A stretch of DNA of 42,468 nt from Oxalobacteraceae bacterium UBA4003 (GTDB taxonomy: Bacteria; Pseudomonadota; Gammaproteobacteria; Burkholderiales; Burkholderiaceae_D). A program made the translations under genes and the position numbers. Position 1 is the stretch's first letter. Each line of letters begins with the position of its first letter. The stretch is taken from contig DGBN01000015.1 in NCBI GenBank assembly GCA_002384815.1, forward strand, positions 1 through 42,468, read 5' to 3'. This document shows, piece by piece, positions 24,074 through 31,726 of the stretch. The notes under the pieces are model-generated. The model had not been told where the DNA came from and did no database searches. It worked only from the letters and a program-made list of their open reading frames with translations.

Positions 24074-24841
24074 ATGACGAAAGCAAAGCAGGCGCCGAAA
24101 CCGGTTTTCAAATCCTTGCAGCGCAAGCTATGGTGGCAGCGCTGGTCTATTTCCGCGCCGCGGATGACGATCAAAAATCATCTGCCCTGGCCTTTGCGCG
24201 TGATCGTGATTGCCGTGGTGCTGGGTTTGAGTGCGGCGATTGCAATGTGGGCCTACGATTTGGGACGCAGCTTTACCGGTTTCAACAAGGAGGCAACAGC
24301 GGCGCAACTGGCCGAGATTCAGGAGAAGGTAACGCAGGTCAGCGCCGAGCGCGATCGCTTTCAAACCACGGTCAATGCAGCGGAAAGCCAGTTGAATATG
24401 GAACGCTCGCTGCAAGCGCAACTGACCCGGCAGATCAAGACGCTGGAGTCGGAAAACAGCAAGCTCAAGGATGATCTGTCCTTCTTCGAGAGTCTGCTAC
24501 CTACCAACACTGGAGCGCAAGGCATTACGATACGCCGTTTCAAGGTGGACATGGCGGAGCCGGGGCAATTGCGTTATCGACTATTGTTGATGCAAGGCGG
24601 CAAACTGGTTTCTGATTTCACGGGGAATTATCAACTGCTTGTGACGCTGGCGCAGGAGGGCAAAAGTGCTATGATGACCCTCCCGAAACCGGACGCCGTC
24701 GATAAATTCAAGCTTTCGTTCAAGCATTACCAGCGTGTCGAAGGAGTGCTTGCCTTGCCGGAGGACGCGACAGTCAAATCAGTCCAGATCAAGGTTCTTG
24801 AAAAAGGCACGATGCGTGCGCAACAGTCTGCAAATTTGTAA
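24074..24841 (+). CDS. membrane protein with coiled coil (DUF6776-like)
   Basis: This 255-residue protein has a basic N-terminus of about 40 residues (cytoplasmic), then one membrane helix (LRVIVIAVVLGLSAAIAMWAY, about 42-62). A long coiled coil follows from about 75 to 140, rich in Glu, Gln and Leu. A C-terminal beta-rich domain starts with GITIRRFKVDM. I believe it is the DUF6776 group of Burkholderiales, function unknown. The topology puts the coiled coil and C-domain in the periplasm. It lies between argC and a bactofilin gene with gaps of 18 and 12 bases. A structural or scaffolding role with the bactofilin is possible, but inferred. Confidence 0.8.
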   Translation: MTKAKQAPKPVFKSLQRKLWWQRWSISAPRMTIKNHLPWPLRVIVIAVVLGLSAAIAMWAYDLGRSFTGFNKEATAAQLAEIQEKVTQVSAERDRFQTTVNAAESQLNMERSLQAQLTRQIKTLESENSKLKDDLSFFESLLPTNTGAQGITIRRFKVDMAEPGQLRYRLLLMQGGKLVSDFTGNYQLLVTLAQEGKSAMMTLPKPDAVDKFKLSFKHYQRVEGVLALPEDATVKSVQIKVLEKGTMRAQQSANL

Positions 24842-24853
24842 AGGAGCGTCATC

Positions 24854-25258
24854 ATGTTTGGCCGTAAAACAAAAAGTACGATTGATAGTCTGATTGGCGC
24901 GGCAACGAATATTGAAGGCAATGTGCACTTCAAGGGCGGATTGCGTATCGATGGCTGCGTGAAGGGTGATGTGATCGCCGATGAGGATGAAACCAGCATG
25001 CTGGTCATTTCCGAACACGCGAAGGTTGAAGGTGAAGTACGCGTTGCACATTTGCTTGTCAATGGCATCATCATCGGGCCGGTATATTCATCGGCACTGC
25101 TTGAATTGCAGCCGAAAGCCCGCATATCCGGTGATGTGCATTACAAGGCGCTGGAGATGCACGGTGGTGCTGTCGTTTCGGGCAAATTGACGCACGACAC
25201 GATGGACGAGCCGATTCTGAAGCTGGCCATGCCCGTGCTGGCCGCCAATAATACGTAA
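24854..25258 (+). CDS. bactofilin
   Basis: This 134-residue protein of the bactofilin (DUF583) family polymerises without nucleotide into filaments on the membrane. The central beta-helix repeats are visible: LIGAATNIEGNVHFKGGLRI, CVKGDVIA, AKVEGEVRVAHLLVNGIIIG, ARISGDVHYKALEMHGGAVV and SGKL. Short N- and C-terminal tails flank the core. AAAGGAG precedes the ATG. Bactofilins often act with M23 endopeptidases in cell-shape control. One such peptidase lies 1.7 kb away, and a membrane coiled-coil gene lies directly upstream. Confidence 0.93.
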   Translation: MFGRKTKSTIDSLIGAATNIEGNVHFKGGLRIDGCVKGDVIADEDETSMLVISEHAKVEGEVRVAHLLVNGIIIGPVYSSALLELQPKARISGDVHYKALEMHGGAVVSGKLTHDTMDEPILKLAMPVLAANNT

Positions 25259-25273
25259 AGTCTGACTCAGGTC

Positions 25274-25279
25274 TATAAT
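25274..25279 (+). promoter_or_regulatory. candidate -10 box of erpA
   Basis: A consensus TATAAT lies 30 bases before the erpA start, with no good -35 box at 17 bases upstream. A transcript from about 25286 would carry the GCAGGAG ribosome site. An activator, or read-through from the bactofilin gene, are both possible. Confidence 0.4.
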
Positions 25280-25308
25280 GAAGTATCGTTTTCCCGCAGG
25301 AGTTTGAA

Positions 25309-25659
25309 ATGAATGCAATTGCCGAAATGCCATCCCCTATCGTTTTCAGTGATAGCGCTGCCGCGAAAGTTGCCGAATTGATAGAGGATGAAGGTAATCC
25401 GGATCTGAAATTGCGCGTATTCGTGCAAGGTGGTGGTTGTTCCGGTTTCCAGTACGGTTTCACATTTGACGAAATCGTCAATGAAGACGACACCACGATG
25501 ACCAAGAACGGCGTGCAACTGTTGATTGATTCCATGAGCTACCAGTATCTGGTCGGCGCAGAAATTGATTACAAGGATGATCTGGAAGGCGCGCAATTCG
25601 TCATCAAGAATCCTAATGCCACGACAACCTGCGGTTGCGGCTCGTCCTTTTCAGCCTGA
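25309..25659 (+). CDS. erpA: iron-sulfur cluster insertion protein ErpA
   Basis: This 116-residue A-type carrier delivers Fe-S clusters to target proteins, for example in isoprenoid synthesis and respiration. The three ligand cysteines are in place: Cys44 in GGGCSGFQYGF, and Cys108 and Cys110 in TTCGCGSSF. The DDTTMTKNGVQLLIDSMSYQYL block is typical of ErpA rather than IscA. CAGGAG precedes the ATG. A strong terminator follows. The order erpA followed by convergent anmK and an M23 peptidase next to tyrS is common in Burkholderiales. Confidence 0.95.
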   Translation: MNAIAEMPSPIVFSDSAAAKVAELIEDEGNPDLKLRVFVQGGGCSGFQYGFTFDEIVNEDDTTMTKNGVQLLIDSMSYQYLVGAEIDYKDDLEGAQFVIKNPNATTTCGCGSSFSA

Positions 25660-25693
25660 TATCACCCCCTCTTCGGGCTTCAGGGCCTGAAAC

Positions 25694-25724
25694 AAAAAAG
25701 CGCAGAAAAGACTGCGCTTTTTTT
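25694..25724. terminator. bidirectional terminator between erpA and anmK
   Basis: AAAAAAGCGCAG (25694-25705) pairs with CTGCGCTTTTTT (25712-25723) around AAAAGA. Both strands end in a T-run, so it serves erpA (+) and anmK (-), which converge here. Confidence 0.9.
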
Positions 25725-25747
25725 ACGCCTGTGCCGCGCGTGGAAAC

Positions 25748-26887
25748 TCAGCCGGGATACAGCGCGCCCAGAATACGCAAGCCGCGTGCTCCCGTGACGG
25801 AAGGCAGATTGCCCGGTTCGCGTACATAAAAGCGTTGCGCCAGCCATGCAAACGCCAGCGCCTCCATCTGATTCGGTGCCACGCCCAGCGCGGTGGTCGA
25901 TGCCAGTCGCATGGATGGGTTGTGCAGTTTGAGCGCATAGTGGATCAGCGTCATCAGATAATCGTTGTAAGCACCGCCGCCACATACGTAGACCGCCTGG
26001 GTTTGCGGCGCATGCACCTTGATCGCATCGCTCAAGGTAGTCGCCGTGAAAACGGCCAGTGTTGCCTGTACATCGGCACTGTGTATTTGTGGGAAGCCGG
26101 CCAGCTTGTGCGCCAGCCAGGCTGGATGAAACAGGTCGCGTCCCGTGCTTTTTGGCGGTGGCAGGCTGAAAAATTCTTCATCGCGCAGTACTTTCAACAG
26201 TTCGGCATGCACTTTGCCGGTCTTTGCCCAATCGCCATTGACATCATAGGGCTGGCCGTTGTGTTGTGCCATCCAGGCGTCCATCAAGACATTGCCGGGG
26301 CCGGTATCGAAGCCGGTCACAGGCGCATTGCGATCGTGCGATAACACGCTGATATTGCAGATGCCGCCGATATTGACGAGGACGCGGTTTTCGCCGGCGT
26401 CACTAAACAGAGCGTGATGGAAAGCCGGCACCAGCGGTGCGCCCTGACCGCCGGCAGCAATATCGCGACTACGAAAATCCGCCACCACATCGATACCCGT
26501 CCATTCGGCCAGCAAGGCCGGATTATTGGTCTGGCGCGTGTAACCGGCTTCCGGTCGGTGCCGTATGGTTTGTCCGTGCACGCCGATTGCCAGTACGTTT
26601 TCTGCCGCGACTTTCGCTTCGCGCAACAGCGCAGTTACGCATTCCGCATAGTATTCGGCCAGCTGATGGGCGGTCAGGGCTTCGCGGTGGATTTCATCCG
26701 GGCCTGAAGTTTGCAGCGCCATCAGTTCGGCGCGCAAAGCGTCCGGAAAGGCGACGTAGGCAGCGGCCAGCGTTTGTTGCGGCATGCCCTCGCCGGAAAA
26801 TGCAGCCAGCACGCCATCGACGCCATCGAGGCTGGTGCCGGACATCAAGCCGATGAAAAGGGCGGAGCGGGAATCAGGAGTGGACAT
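25748..26887 (-). CDS. anmK: anhydro-N-acetylmuramic acid kinase
   Basis: This 379-residue cytoplasmic enzyme phosphorylates and opens anhydro-MurNAc during peptidoglycan recycling, giving MurNAc-6-phosphate. The N-terminal motif IGLMSGTSLDGVD (about residues 12-24) and GFDTGPGNVLMDAW are diagnostic. VNIGGICNISVL and YVCGGGAYNDYL are further kinase blocks. The start ATG 26887 has no Shine-Dalgarno: seven T directly precede it, and these are the U-tract of an upstream terminator. No later start keeps the first motif. The M23 peptidase gene lies upstream on the same strand. Confidence 0.95.
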   Translation of the reverse strand: MSTPDSRSALFIGLMSGTSLDGVDGVLAAFSGEGMPQQTLAAAYVAFPDALRAELMALQTSGPDEIHREALTAHQLAEYYAECVTALLREAKVAAENVLAIGVHGQTIRHRPEAGYTRQTNNPALLAEWTGIDVVADFRSRDIAAGGQGAPLVPAFHHALFSDAGENRVLVNIGGICNISVLSHDRNAPVTGFDTGPGNVLMDAWMAQHNGQPYDVNGDWAKTGKVHAELLKVLRDEEFFSLPPPKSTGRDLFHPAWLAHKLAGFPQIHSADVQATLAVFTATTLSDAIKVHAPQTQAVYVCGGGAYNDYLMTLIHYALKLHNPSMRLASTTALGVAPNQMEALAFAWLAQRFYVREPGNLPSVTGARGLRILGALYPG

Positions 26888-26950
26888 AAAAAAACCGTTC
26901 GTCAGGGTAAAGTGATTTTAAGTCACTCTGCACTGAACGAACGGTTTTTT
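26888..26950 (-). terminator. 14-bp-stem terminator abutting the anmK start codon
   Basis: Fourteen bases at 26937-26950 pair perfectly with 26889-26902. A smaller inner hairpin (AGTGA/TCACT, 26911-26927) fills the loop. On the minus strand the stem ends in seven T, and the ATG of anmK follows at once. It should end transcripts of the M23 peptidase gene and also limit read-through into anmK. The T-runs on both sides make it symmetrical. Confidence 0.85.
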
Positions 26951-26980
26951 ACTGCAGTTTTACGCAGAGGAGCGCATGGT

Positions 26981-28351
26981 TTATTTTGCTGCCAGGCGGG
27001 TATTGTTGTTTTCCGGTAGCAGTAGCGCAAAGCGGTGCGACATGTCGCCGGCGACGTTGCGGAAGCGCTGCATTTGTGCGGCAGCCAGGGGAGCGGCGTT
27101 CGGGATGTCAACCGACATTGGGTCACGCGCCACGTTGTTGACGCGGAATTCATAGTGCAAATGCGGGCCGGTCGACCAGCCGGTCGTGCCGACATAGCCG
27201 ATCACCTGACCCTGGCTGACCTTGGTGCCTTTGCGCATTTTGGGGGCGAAGCGGCTCATGTGGGCGTAGGCGGTGGAGTATTTCGACCAGTGCTTGATGA
27301 TGACGATATTGCCGTAGCCACGCTGGCTGCCTGCAAAGTCGATCACGCCATCCGCCGAGGCGCGGATAGGGGTGCCAGTCGCGGCTGCGAAATCAACGCC
27401 TTTATGTGCTTTCCATGCGCCGGAAATCGGATGTCTGCGTACCGAGAAGCCTGACGAAATACGCGAAAACTCAAGGGGCGATTTCAGGAAGGCCTTTTTC
27501 AATGATTTGCCGTCGAAGCCGTAATAGCCGCCGCTTTGCGGGCTGCCCGGGTCTTCAAACCAGACCGATTGATATGTTGCCGGGCCGTTCATGAATTCGC
27601 CCGCCAGTACGCGGCCGGCGTGTACGTATTCGCCGTTCTGCCAAAAGGTCTCATAGACCACGTTGAAGCGGTCGCCGCGGCGCAGATCGGAAGCAAAGTC
27701 GATGTTGGTGGAGAACATGTCAACGATTTGCGATGCAATGTTATCCGGGATGCGCGCTGCATCGGTGGCGGCAAACAGTGAGGAGCGGATGGTGCCGGAG
27801 CGCATCTCTATGCGTTTTTCCATCGTGACCGGGATTTCAGCTGCCTTGAGGCGATTGCCTTCGCGCGTGATCACGATATTCGTGATCGCTTCGTTGCGGC
27901 TGCCGGAAACCATGCTGCTGAGCCAGTTCAGTTCGCCGTTTGCACCGGTTTGTGCCTGCACGCGTTTGCCGGCTTTCAATTGCATGACGTTGCGTGCAAT
28001 CGGGTCTGACTTGATGAAGGCGGTAGCTTCGCTGTCATCCACACCAAGGCGGTCGAGCAAGGTTGCCAGCGTATCGCCGGAACGCACCCGTTCTTCGCTG
28101 ATATAGCTTTGTGGCTTGGCTTCCAGCGCAGCGATCTGCTCGGCCAGATGCGGCAGAGCCAGTTCCTGCGTAATGGATTTGATCGGCAAATTGTCTACAT
28201 CGGGCGCCATAGGCGCCACACCTGCGGCGCCAAAAGCACATACTGCCAGCACCAGAGCAGAGCCGGAAATGACGCGTGTTTTGCGAGAGGAGCCGAGTAA
28301 AAGACTTTTGCAACGAGAGCTTGCGCTCAGGAATTTATTTAATGTGAACAT
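26981..28351 (-). CDS. M23 family peptidoglycan endopeptidase (MepM/YebA-like)
   Basis: This 456-residue protein has a basic N-terminus and one membrane or signal helix at about 27-48 (VISGSALVLAVCAFGAAGVA). A LysM/OapA-like part follows with VRSGDTLATLLDRLGV. The C-terminal lysostaphin-type domain (about 300-400) has the zinc ligands HxxxD in AHKGVDFAA and HLHYEF. It should cut peptide crosslinks of peptidoglycan in the periplasm, as MepM does. FSVRRHPISGAWKAHKG is typical of this group. The ribosome site is weak. It is divergent from tyrS by 149 bases. The bactofilin gene is 1.7 kb away. Confidence 0.92.
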   Translation of the reverse strand: MFTLNKFLSASSRCKSLLLGSSRKTRVISGSALVLAVCAFGAAGVAPMAPDVDNLPIKSITQELALPHLAEQIAALEAKPQSYISEERVRSGDTLATLLDRLGVDDSEATAFIKSDPIARNVMQLKAGKRVQAQTGANGELNWLSSMVSGSRNEAITNIVITREGNRLKAAEIPVTMEKRIEMRSGTIRSSLFAATDAARIPDNIASQIVDMFSTNIDFASDLRRGDRFNVVYETFWQNGEYVHAGRVLAGEFMNGPATYQSVWFEDPGSPQSGGYYGFDGKSLKKAFLKSPLEFSRISSGFSVRRHPISGAWKAHKGVDFAAATGTPIRASADGVIDFAGSQRGYGNIVIIKHWSKYSTAYAHMSRFAPKMRKGTKVSQGQVIGYVGTTGWSTGPHLHYEFRVNNVARDPMSVDIPNAAPLAAAQMQRFRNVAGDMSHRFALLLPENNNTRLAAK

Positions 28352-28500
28352 GCAATAAGTTAAAATCTGCCGCTTGTTCAGTGCTCTTGCTTTTATTGTT
28401 GATGAACGGCAAGGTTATAAGTAGCTGAAAATCGTATCGAAAAGCATTGTAACAACTTCTGCTTTTCTTACCCCTATTTCTTACACTTTTTTTCCAAAAC

Positions 28501-29742
28501 ATGGACGTTTCTTCAAGTAGAAAAACGACACTATTGCCTCTCACCGACACAGTGCAGGAGGCCTTGACGGTCGCCAAACGCGGCGTTGAAGAATTGCTAA
28601 TCGAGTCCGAATTCGCACAAAAGCTGGCGCGCTCCGAACAAAGCGGCAAGCCTTTGCGCATCAAACTCGGTCTGGATCCTACTGCACCGGATTTGCACCT
28701 TGGGCACACTGTCGTTCTGAACAAGATGCGTCAGCTGCAAGATCTGGGCCATCAGGTGATCTTTTTGATCGGCGATTTCACCTCGATGATAGGCGACCCG
28801 TCCGGGCGCAACATCACGCGTCCGCCGTTGACGAAAGAGCAGATCAGCGAGAATGCGAAAACCTATTTTTCGCAAGCCAGTCTGGTGCTGGACCCGACTC
28901 GCACCGAGATCCGCTACAACTCCGAATGGTGCGATCCCCTGGGCGCACGGGGCATGATCGAGCTGTCTGCCAAATACACGGTGGCGCGGATATTGGAGCG
29001 GGAGGATTTCACCAAGCGCTTTCAGTCGAATACGCCGATTTCACTGCATGAATTTCTGTACCCGCTGATGCAAGGCTACGATTCGGTGGCGCTGAAGTCG
29101 GATCTGGAGCTGGGCGGCACTGATCAGAAATTCAATTTGCTGGTCGGTCGCGAATTGCAAAAGAGCTACGGCCAGGAGCAGCAATGCATTTTGACCATGC
29201 CTTTGCTGGAAGGTCTGGACGGCGTCGAAAAAATGTCCAAATCCAAAGGCAATTACATCGGCATCACCGAGCCCGGCAACACGATGTTTGCCAAACTGAT
29301 GAGTATCTCCGATGTGATGATGTGGCGTTACTACGAGTTGCTGTCCTTCCGTTCACTGGCTGAAATAGCGCAGTTCAAGCAGGAAGTCGAAGGCGGCCGT
29401 AATCCGCGCGACATCAAAGTCTTGCTGGCGCAGGAAATTGTCGCGCGCTTCCATTCGGTGCAAGCGGCGGAAGATGCACTGGCCGATTTTGTCAATCGCT
29501 CGAAGGGTGGCATTCCGGACGATATTCCCGAGCTGGCCTTGAGCGGTGCGCCGCTCGGCATCGGGCAATTGCTGAAGCAGGCGAATCTGTGCGCTTCGAC
29601 GTCGGAAGCCTTGCGCATGGTCGAACAGGGCGGCGTACGTATCGATGGCACGGTAATCAGCGACAAAGCCTTGAAAGTGGAAGCGGGCACAGTCGTGGTG
29701 CAGGTTGGCAAGCGCAAATTTGCACGTGTAACTTTGTCGTGA
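28501..29742 (+). CDS. tyrS: tyrosyl-tRNA synthetase
   Basis: This 413-residue class I synthetase attaches tyrosine to tRNA-Tyr. The HIGH motif appears as HLGH at about residues 66-69, the KMSKS motif at about 244-248. A C-terminal S4 RNA-binding domain starts near 345 (SEALRMVEQGGVRIDGTVI). The long version with HLGH and about 400 residues is the TyrRZ-like type found in betaproteobacteria. No Shine-Dalgarno precedes ATG 28501; a T-rich stretch lies upstream. The dtd gene, which proof-reads tRNA-Tyr among others, follows 40 bases later. Confidence 0.95.
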   Translation: MDVSSSRKTTLLPLTDTVQEALTVAKRGVEELLIESEFAQKLARSEQSGKPLRIKLGLDPTAPDLHLGHTVVLNKMRQLQDLGHQVIFLIGDFTSMIGDPSGRNITRPPLTKEQISENAKTYFSQASLVLDPTRTEIRYNSEWCDPLGARGMIELSAKYTVARILEREDFTKRFQSNTPISLHEFLYPLMQGYDSVALKSDLELGGTDQKFNLLVGRELQKSYGQEQQCILTMPLLEGLDGVEKMSKSKGNYIGITEPGNTMFAKLMSISDVMMWRYYELLSFRSLAEIAQFKQEVEGGRNPRDIKVLLAQEIVARFHSVQAAEDALADFVNRSKGGIPDDIPELALSGAPLGIGQLLKQANLCASTSEALRMVEQGGVRIDGTVISDKALKVEAGTVVVQVGKRKFARVTLS

Positions 29743-29782
29743 TCAGATCGTTGTTCGTTATTTGTTTTAGTACAGTCGCAGG

Positions 29783-30232
29783 ATGATTGCCTTGCTGCAG
29801 CGCGTGACGTACGCCAGCGTCGTGGTGAATGAAGTCACGGTAGGTGCCATTGATGCGGGTTTGATGGTGCTGGTTTGCGCAGAGCGCGGCGACACGCAGA
29901 AGGAAGCGGATGCCTTGCTGGGCAAGTTGCTGTCGTATCGCGTGTTTGCCGACGATGCAGGCAAGATGAATCGCAGCGTGGTGGATGTTGCCGGTGGTTT
30001 GCTGCTGGTGCCGCAATTCACACTGGCCGCCGACACCCGTTCCGGCACGCGGCCGTCTTTCACGCCGGCAGCTGCACCTGAACTGGCGCGCAAGCTGTTT
30101 GATTATTTCGTTACACAGGCCGCGCAGCGACATGCCCAACTTGCTACCGGAGAGTTCGGCGCTGACATGCAGGTATCATTGACCAACGATGGCCCGGTGA
30201 CATTCTGGTTGCAGGTCAAACCGGCGATGTGA
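29783..30232 (+). CDS. dtd: D-aminoacyl-tRNA deacylase
   Basis: This 149-residue enzyme removes D-amino acids (and glycine from tRNA-Ala) from charged tRNA. The two conserved blocks are present: QFTLAADTRSGTRPSFTPAA at about residues 77-96 and TNDGPVTFWL near the end, with the cross-subunit Gly-Pro. It forms a homodimer in the cytoplasm. It follows tyrS by 40 bases, and D-Tyr-tRNA is one of its substrates, so the pairing makes sense. No strong ribosome site is visible (GTCGCAGG upstream). Confidence 0.95.
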   Translation: MIALLQRVTYASVVVNEVTVGAIDAGLMVLVCAERGDTQKEADALLGKLLSYRVFADDAGKMNRSVVDVAGGLLLVPQFTLAADTRSGTRPSFTPAAAPELARKLFDYFVTQAAQRHAQLATGEFGADMQVSLTNDGPVTFWLQVKPAM

Positions 30233-30291
30233 CCTGCCGTTGCGTTGCGCGGGCAGCCAGTAAAATATCGTCACAGAAAACAGGCGGGCAC

Positions 30292-30945
30292 ATGATGAAG
30301 TTATGGAGTGATACTTTTGAAGACGGCGCTGCAATTCCTGGTGCGTATGCATTTTGCGTGATCGATCCGGTGATGCATGTCGCCTTGTCCGGCAATAAAA
30401 ATCCGCATCTGGCGTGGAGCGATGTACCTGTCGGTACAAAATCGCTGGCCTTGATCGTGCACGATCCCGATGTGCCTTCGCGTGGTGACGACGTTAATCA
30501 GGAAGGCAAAATCGTGCCGGCCGATTTGCCGCGCGTTGATTTCTTTCATTGGGTGCTGGTCGATGTGCCGCCCGGCATCTCTCATATAGCTGCTGCTTCA
30601 TTCAGCGATGGCGTGACGCCGCGCGGCAAATCCGGCCCGGCGATCAGTGCGTCACCGATAGACGCTGCGCGCCACGGCCTCAACGATTACACCGGCTGGT
30701 TTGCGCAGGATGCGCAAATGGCGGGCGATTATTTTGCTTACGATGGTCCGTGTCCGCCGTGGAACGATGCGATCGTGCATCGCTATGTCTTCACCCTGTA
30801 CGCACTGGATATTGCGCAGGTACCGGTCAATGGCAAGTTCACCGGTGCGCAAGTACGCGATGCGATTGCCGGACATGTACTGGCGCAGGCCAGCATCAGT
30901 GGCTGGTATGGATTGAATCCGGCCGTGTTGTCTACAACAAAATAA
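30292..30945 (+). CDS. YbhB/YbcL family Raf kinase inhibitor-like (PEBP) protein
   Basis: This 217-residue protein is of the phosphatidylethanolamine-binding protein fold. Key pieces are PHLAWSDVPVGTKSLALIVHDPD near residue 38 (split here by the DPD motif), HWVLVDVPP, and the GPCPPWNDAIVHRYVFTLYAL block. There is no signal peptide, so it should be cytoplasmic. The bacterial function is unknown; a ligand-binding pocket is likely. I take ATG 30292 after AGGCGGG; ATG 30295 is equal in quality. The frame runs back to 30229, overlapping the dtd end. The histidine phosphatase starts three bases after its stop, so both are co-translated. Confidence 0.88.
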   Translation: MMKLWSDTFEDGAAIPGAYAFCVIDPVMHVALSGNKNPHLAWSDVPVGTKSLALIVHDPDVPSRGDDVNQEGKIVPADLPRVDFFHWVLVDVPPGISHIAAASFSDGVTPRGKSGPAISASPIDAARHGLNDYTGWFAQDAQMAGDYFAYDGPCPPWNDAIVHRYVFTLYALDIAQVPVNGKFTGAQVRDAIAGHVLAQASISGWYGLNPAVLSTTK

Positions 30946-30948
30946 AAC

Positions 30949-31599
30949 ATGACTGAAATATTGTTGATTCGCCACGGCGAAACCGATTGGAATGTCGAGA
31001 AGCGCCTGCAGGGACATCACGATATCGATTTGAATCGCGAAGGCGTACGGCAAGCGACGGCGCTTGGTCGTGTCTTGCTTGATGAGCCTCTGGATGCAAT
31101 TTTTTCCAGCGATTTGAAACGCGCCTGGGGTACGGCGCAGGGAATTGCCATTCCGCGCGGCATGAACGTGCAACCGAACAAGGGTTTGCGCGAACGCTGT
31201 TTCGGCGCTTTTGAAGGTTTGCTACATCCTGAAATTCATGTGCGCTATCCGGACGATTATGCGGCCTGGAAAAGGCGCGATATCGATGCACGTTATCCGC
31301 AAGGTGAGTTTCATGCAGAAACGCTGCGCGAGTTTTCAGCGCGCGCCATTGCTGCCATTGTTGATTTGGCCAATACGCCGGGCTATCAGAAAATTGCCAT
31401 TGTTACGCATGGTGGCGTACTCGATTCCGTTTATCGCCATGCAAAGAACATGGCTTATGAGCATCCGCGCGATTTCGATGTGCTCAATGCCAGTATCAAT
31501 CGTGTCAGCTGGGATGGAACACATTTTCAGATACTGAAATGGGCAGACGTTGCACATCTTGCGCATGCGGCGCTGGACGAAAGCGATAACGCGGCATAA
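30949..31599 (+). CDS. histidine phosphatase family protein (phosphoglycerate mutase-like)
   Basis: This 216-residue enzyme has the RHG phosphatase core: LIRHGETDWN with the phospho-accepting His at residue 9, the E in GLRERCFGAFEG, and the second His in IVTHGGVLDSVYRH. The size and motifs fit the CobC/GpmB-like group. The physiological substrate is not readable, and many such proteins dephosphorylate sugar phosphates. It starts three bases after the PEBP gene without its own ribosome site, so translation should be coupled. Confidence 0.88.
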   Translation: MTEILLIRHGETDWNVEKRLQGHHDIDLNREGVRQATALGRVLLDEPLDAIFSSDLKRAWGTAQGIAIPRGMNVQPNKGLRERCFGAFEGLLHPEIHVRYPDDYAAWKRRDIDARYPQGEFHAETLREFSARAIAAIVDLANTPGYQKIAIVTHGGVLDSVYRHAKNMAYEHPRDFDVLNASINRVSWDGTHFQILKWADVAHLAHAALDESDNAA

Positions 31600-31670
31600 A
31601 CAGATTGATAACAAAAATGCCGTGAAATGCAATGTTTGCCTTATTTCATTGCATTTAATCTAAAACGCGT

Positions 31671-31698
31671 CTGACGTGCTGGCAGATGCAGATAAAAT
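31671..31698 (+). promoter_or_regulatory. candidate promoter of dusB-fis
   Basis: CTGACG (31671-31676) and TAAAAT (31693-31698) are 16 bases apart. Transcription would start near 31705, before the GTG start proposed at 31727 and after the alternative start at 31676. In other proteobacteria dusB-fis is strongly growth-rate regulated. Confidence 0.4.
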
Positions 31699-31726
31699 AG
31701 CGCTTTCCTCACAGTTAGCCCGCGTT

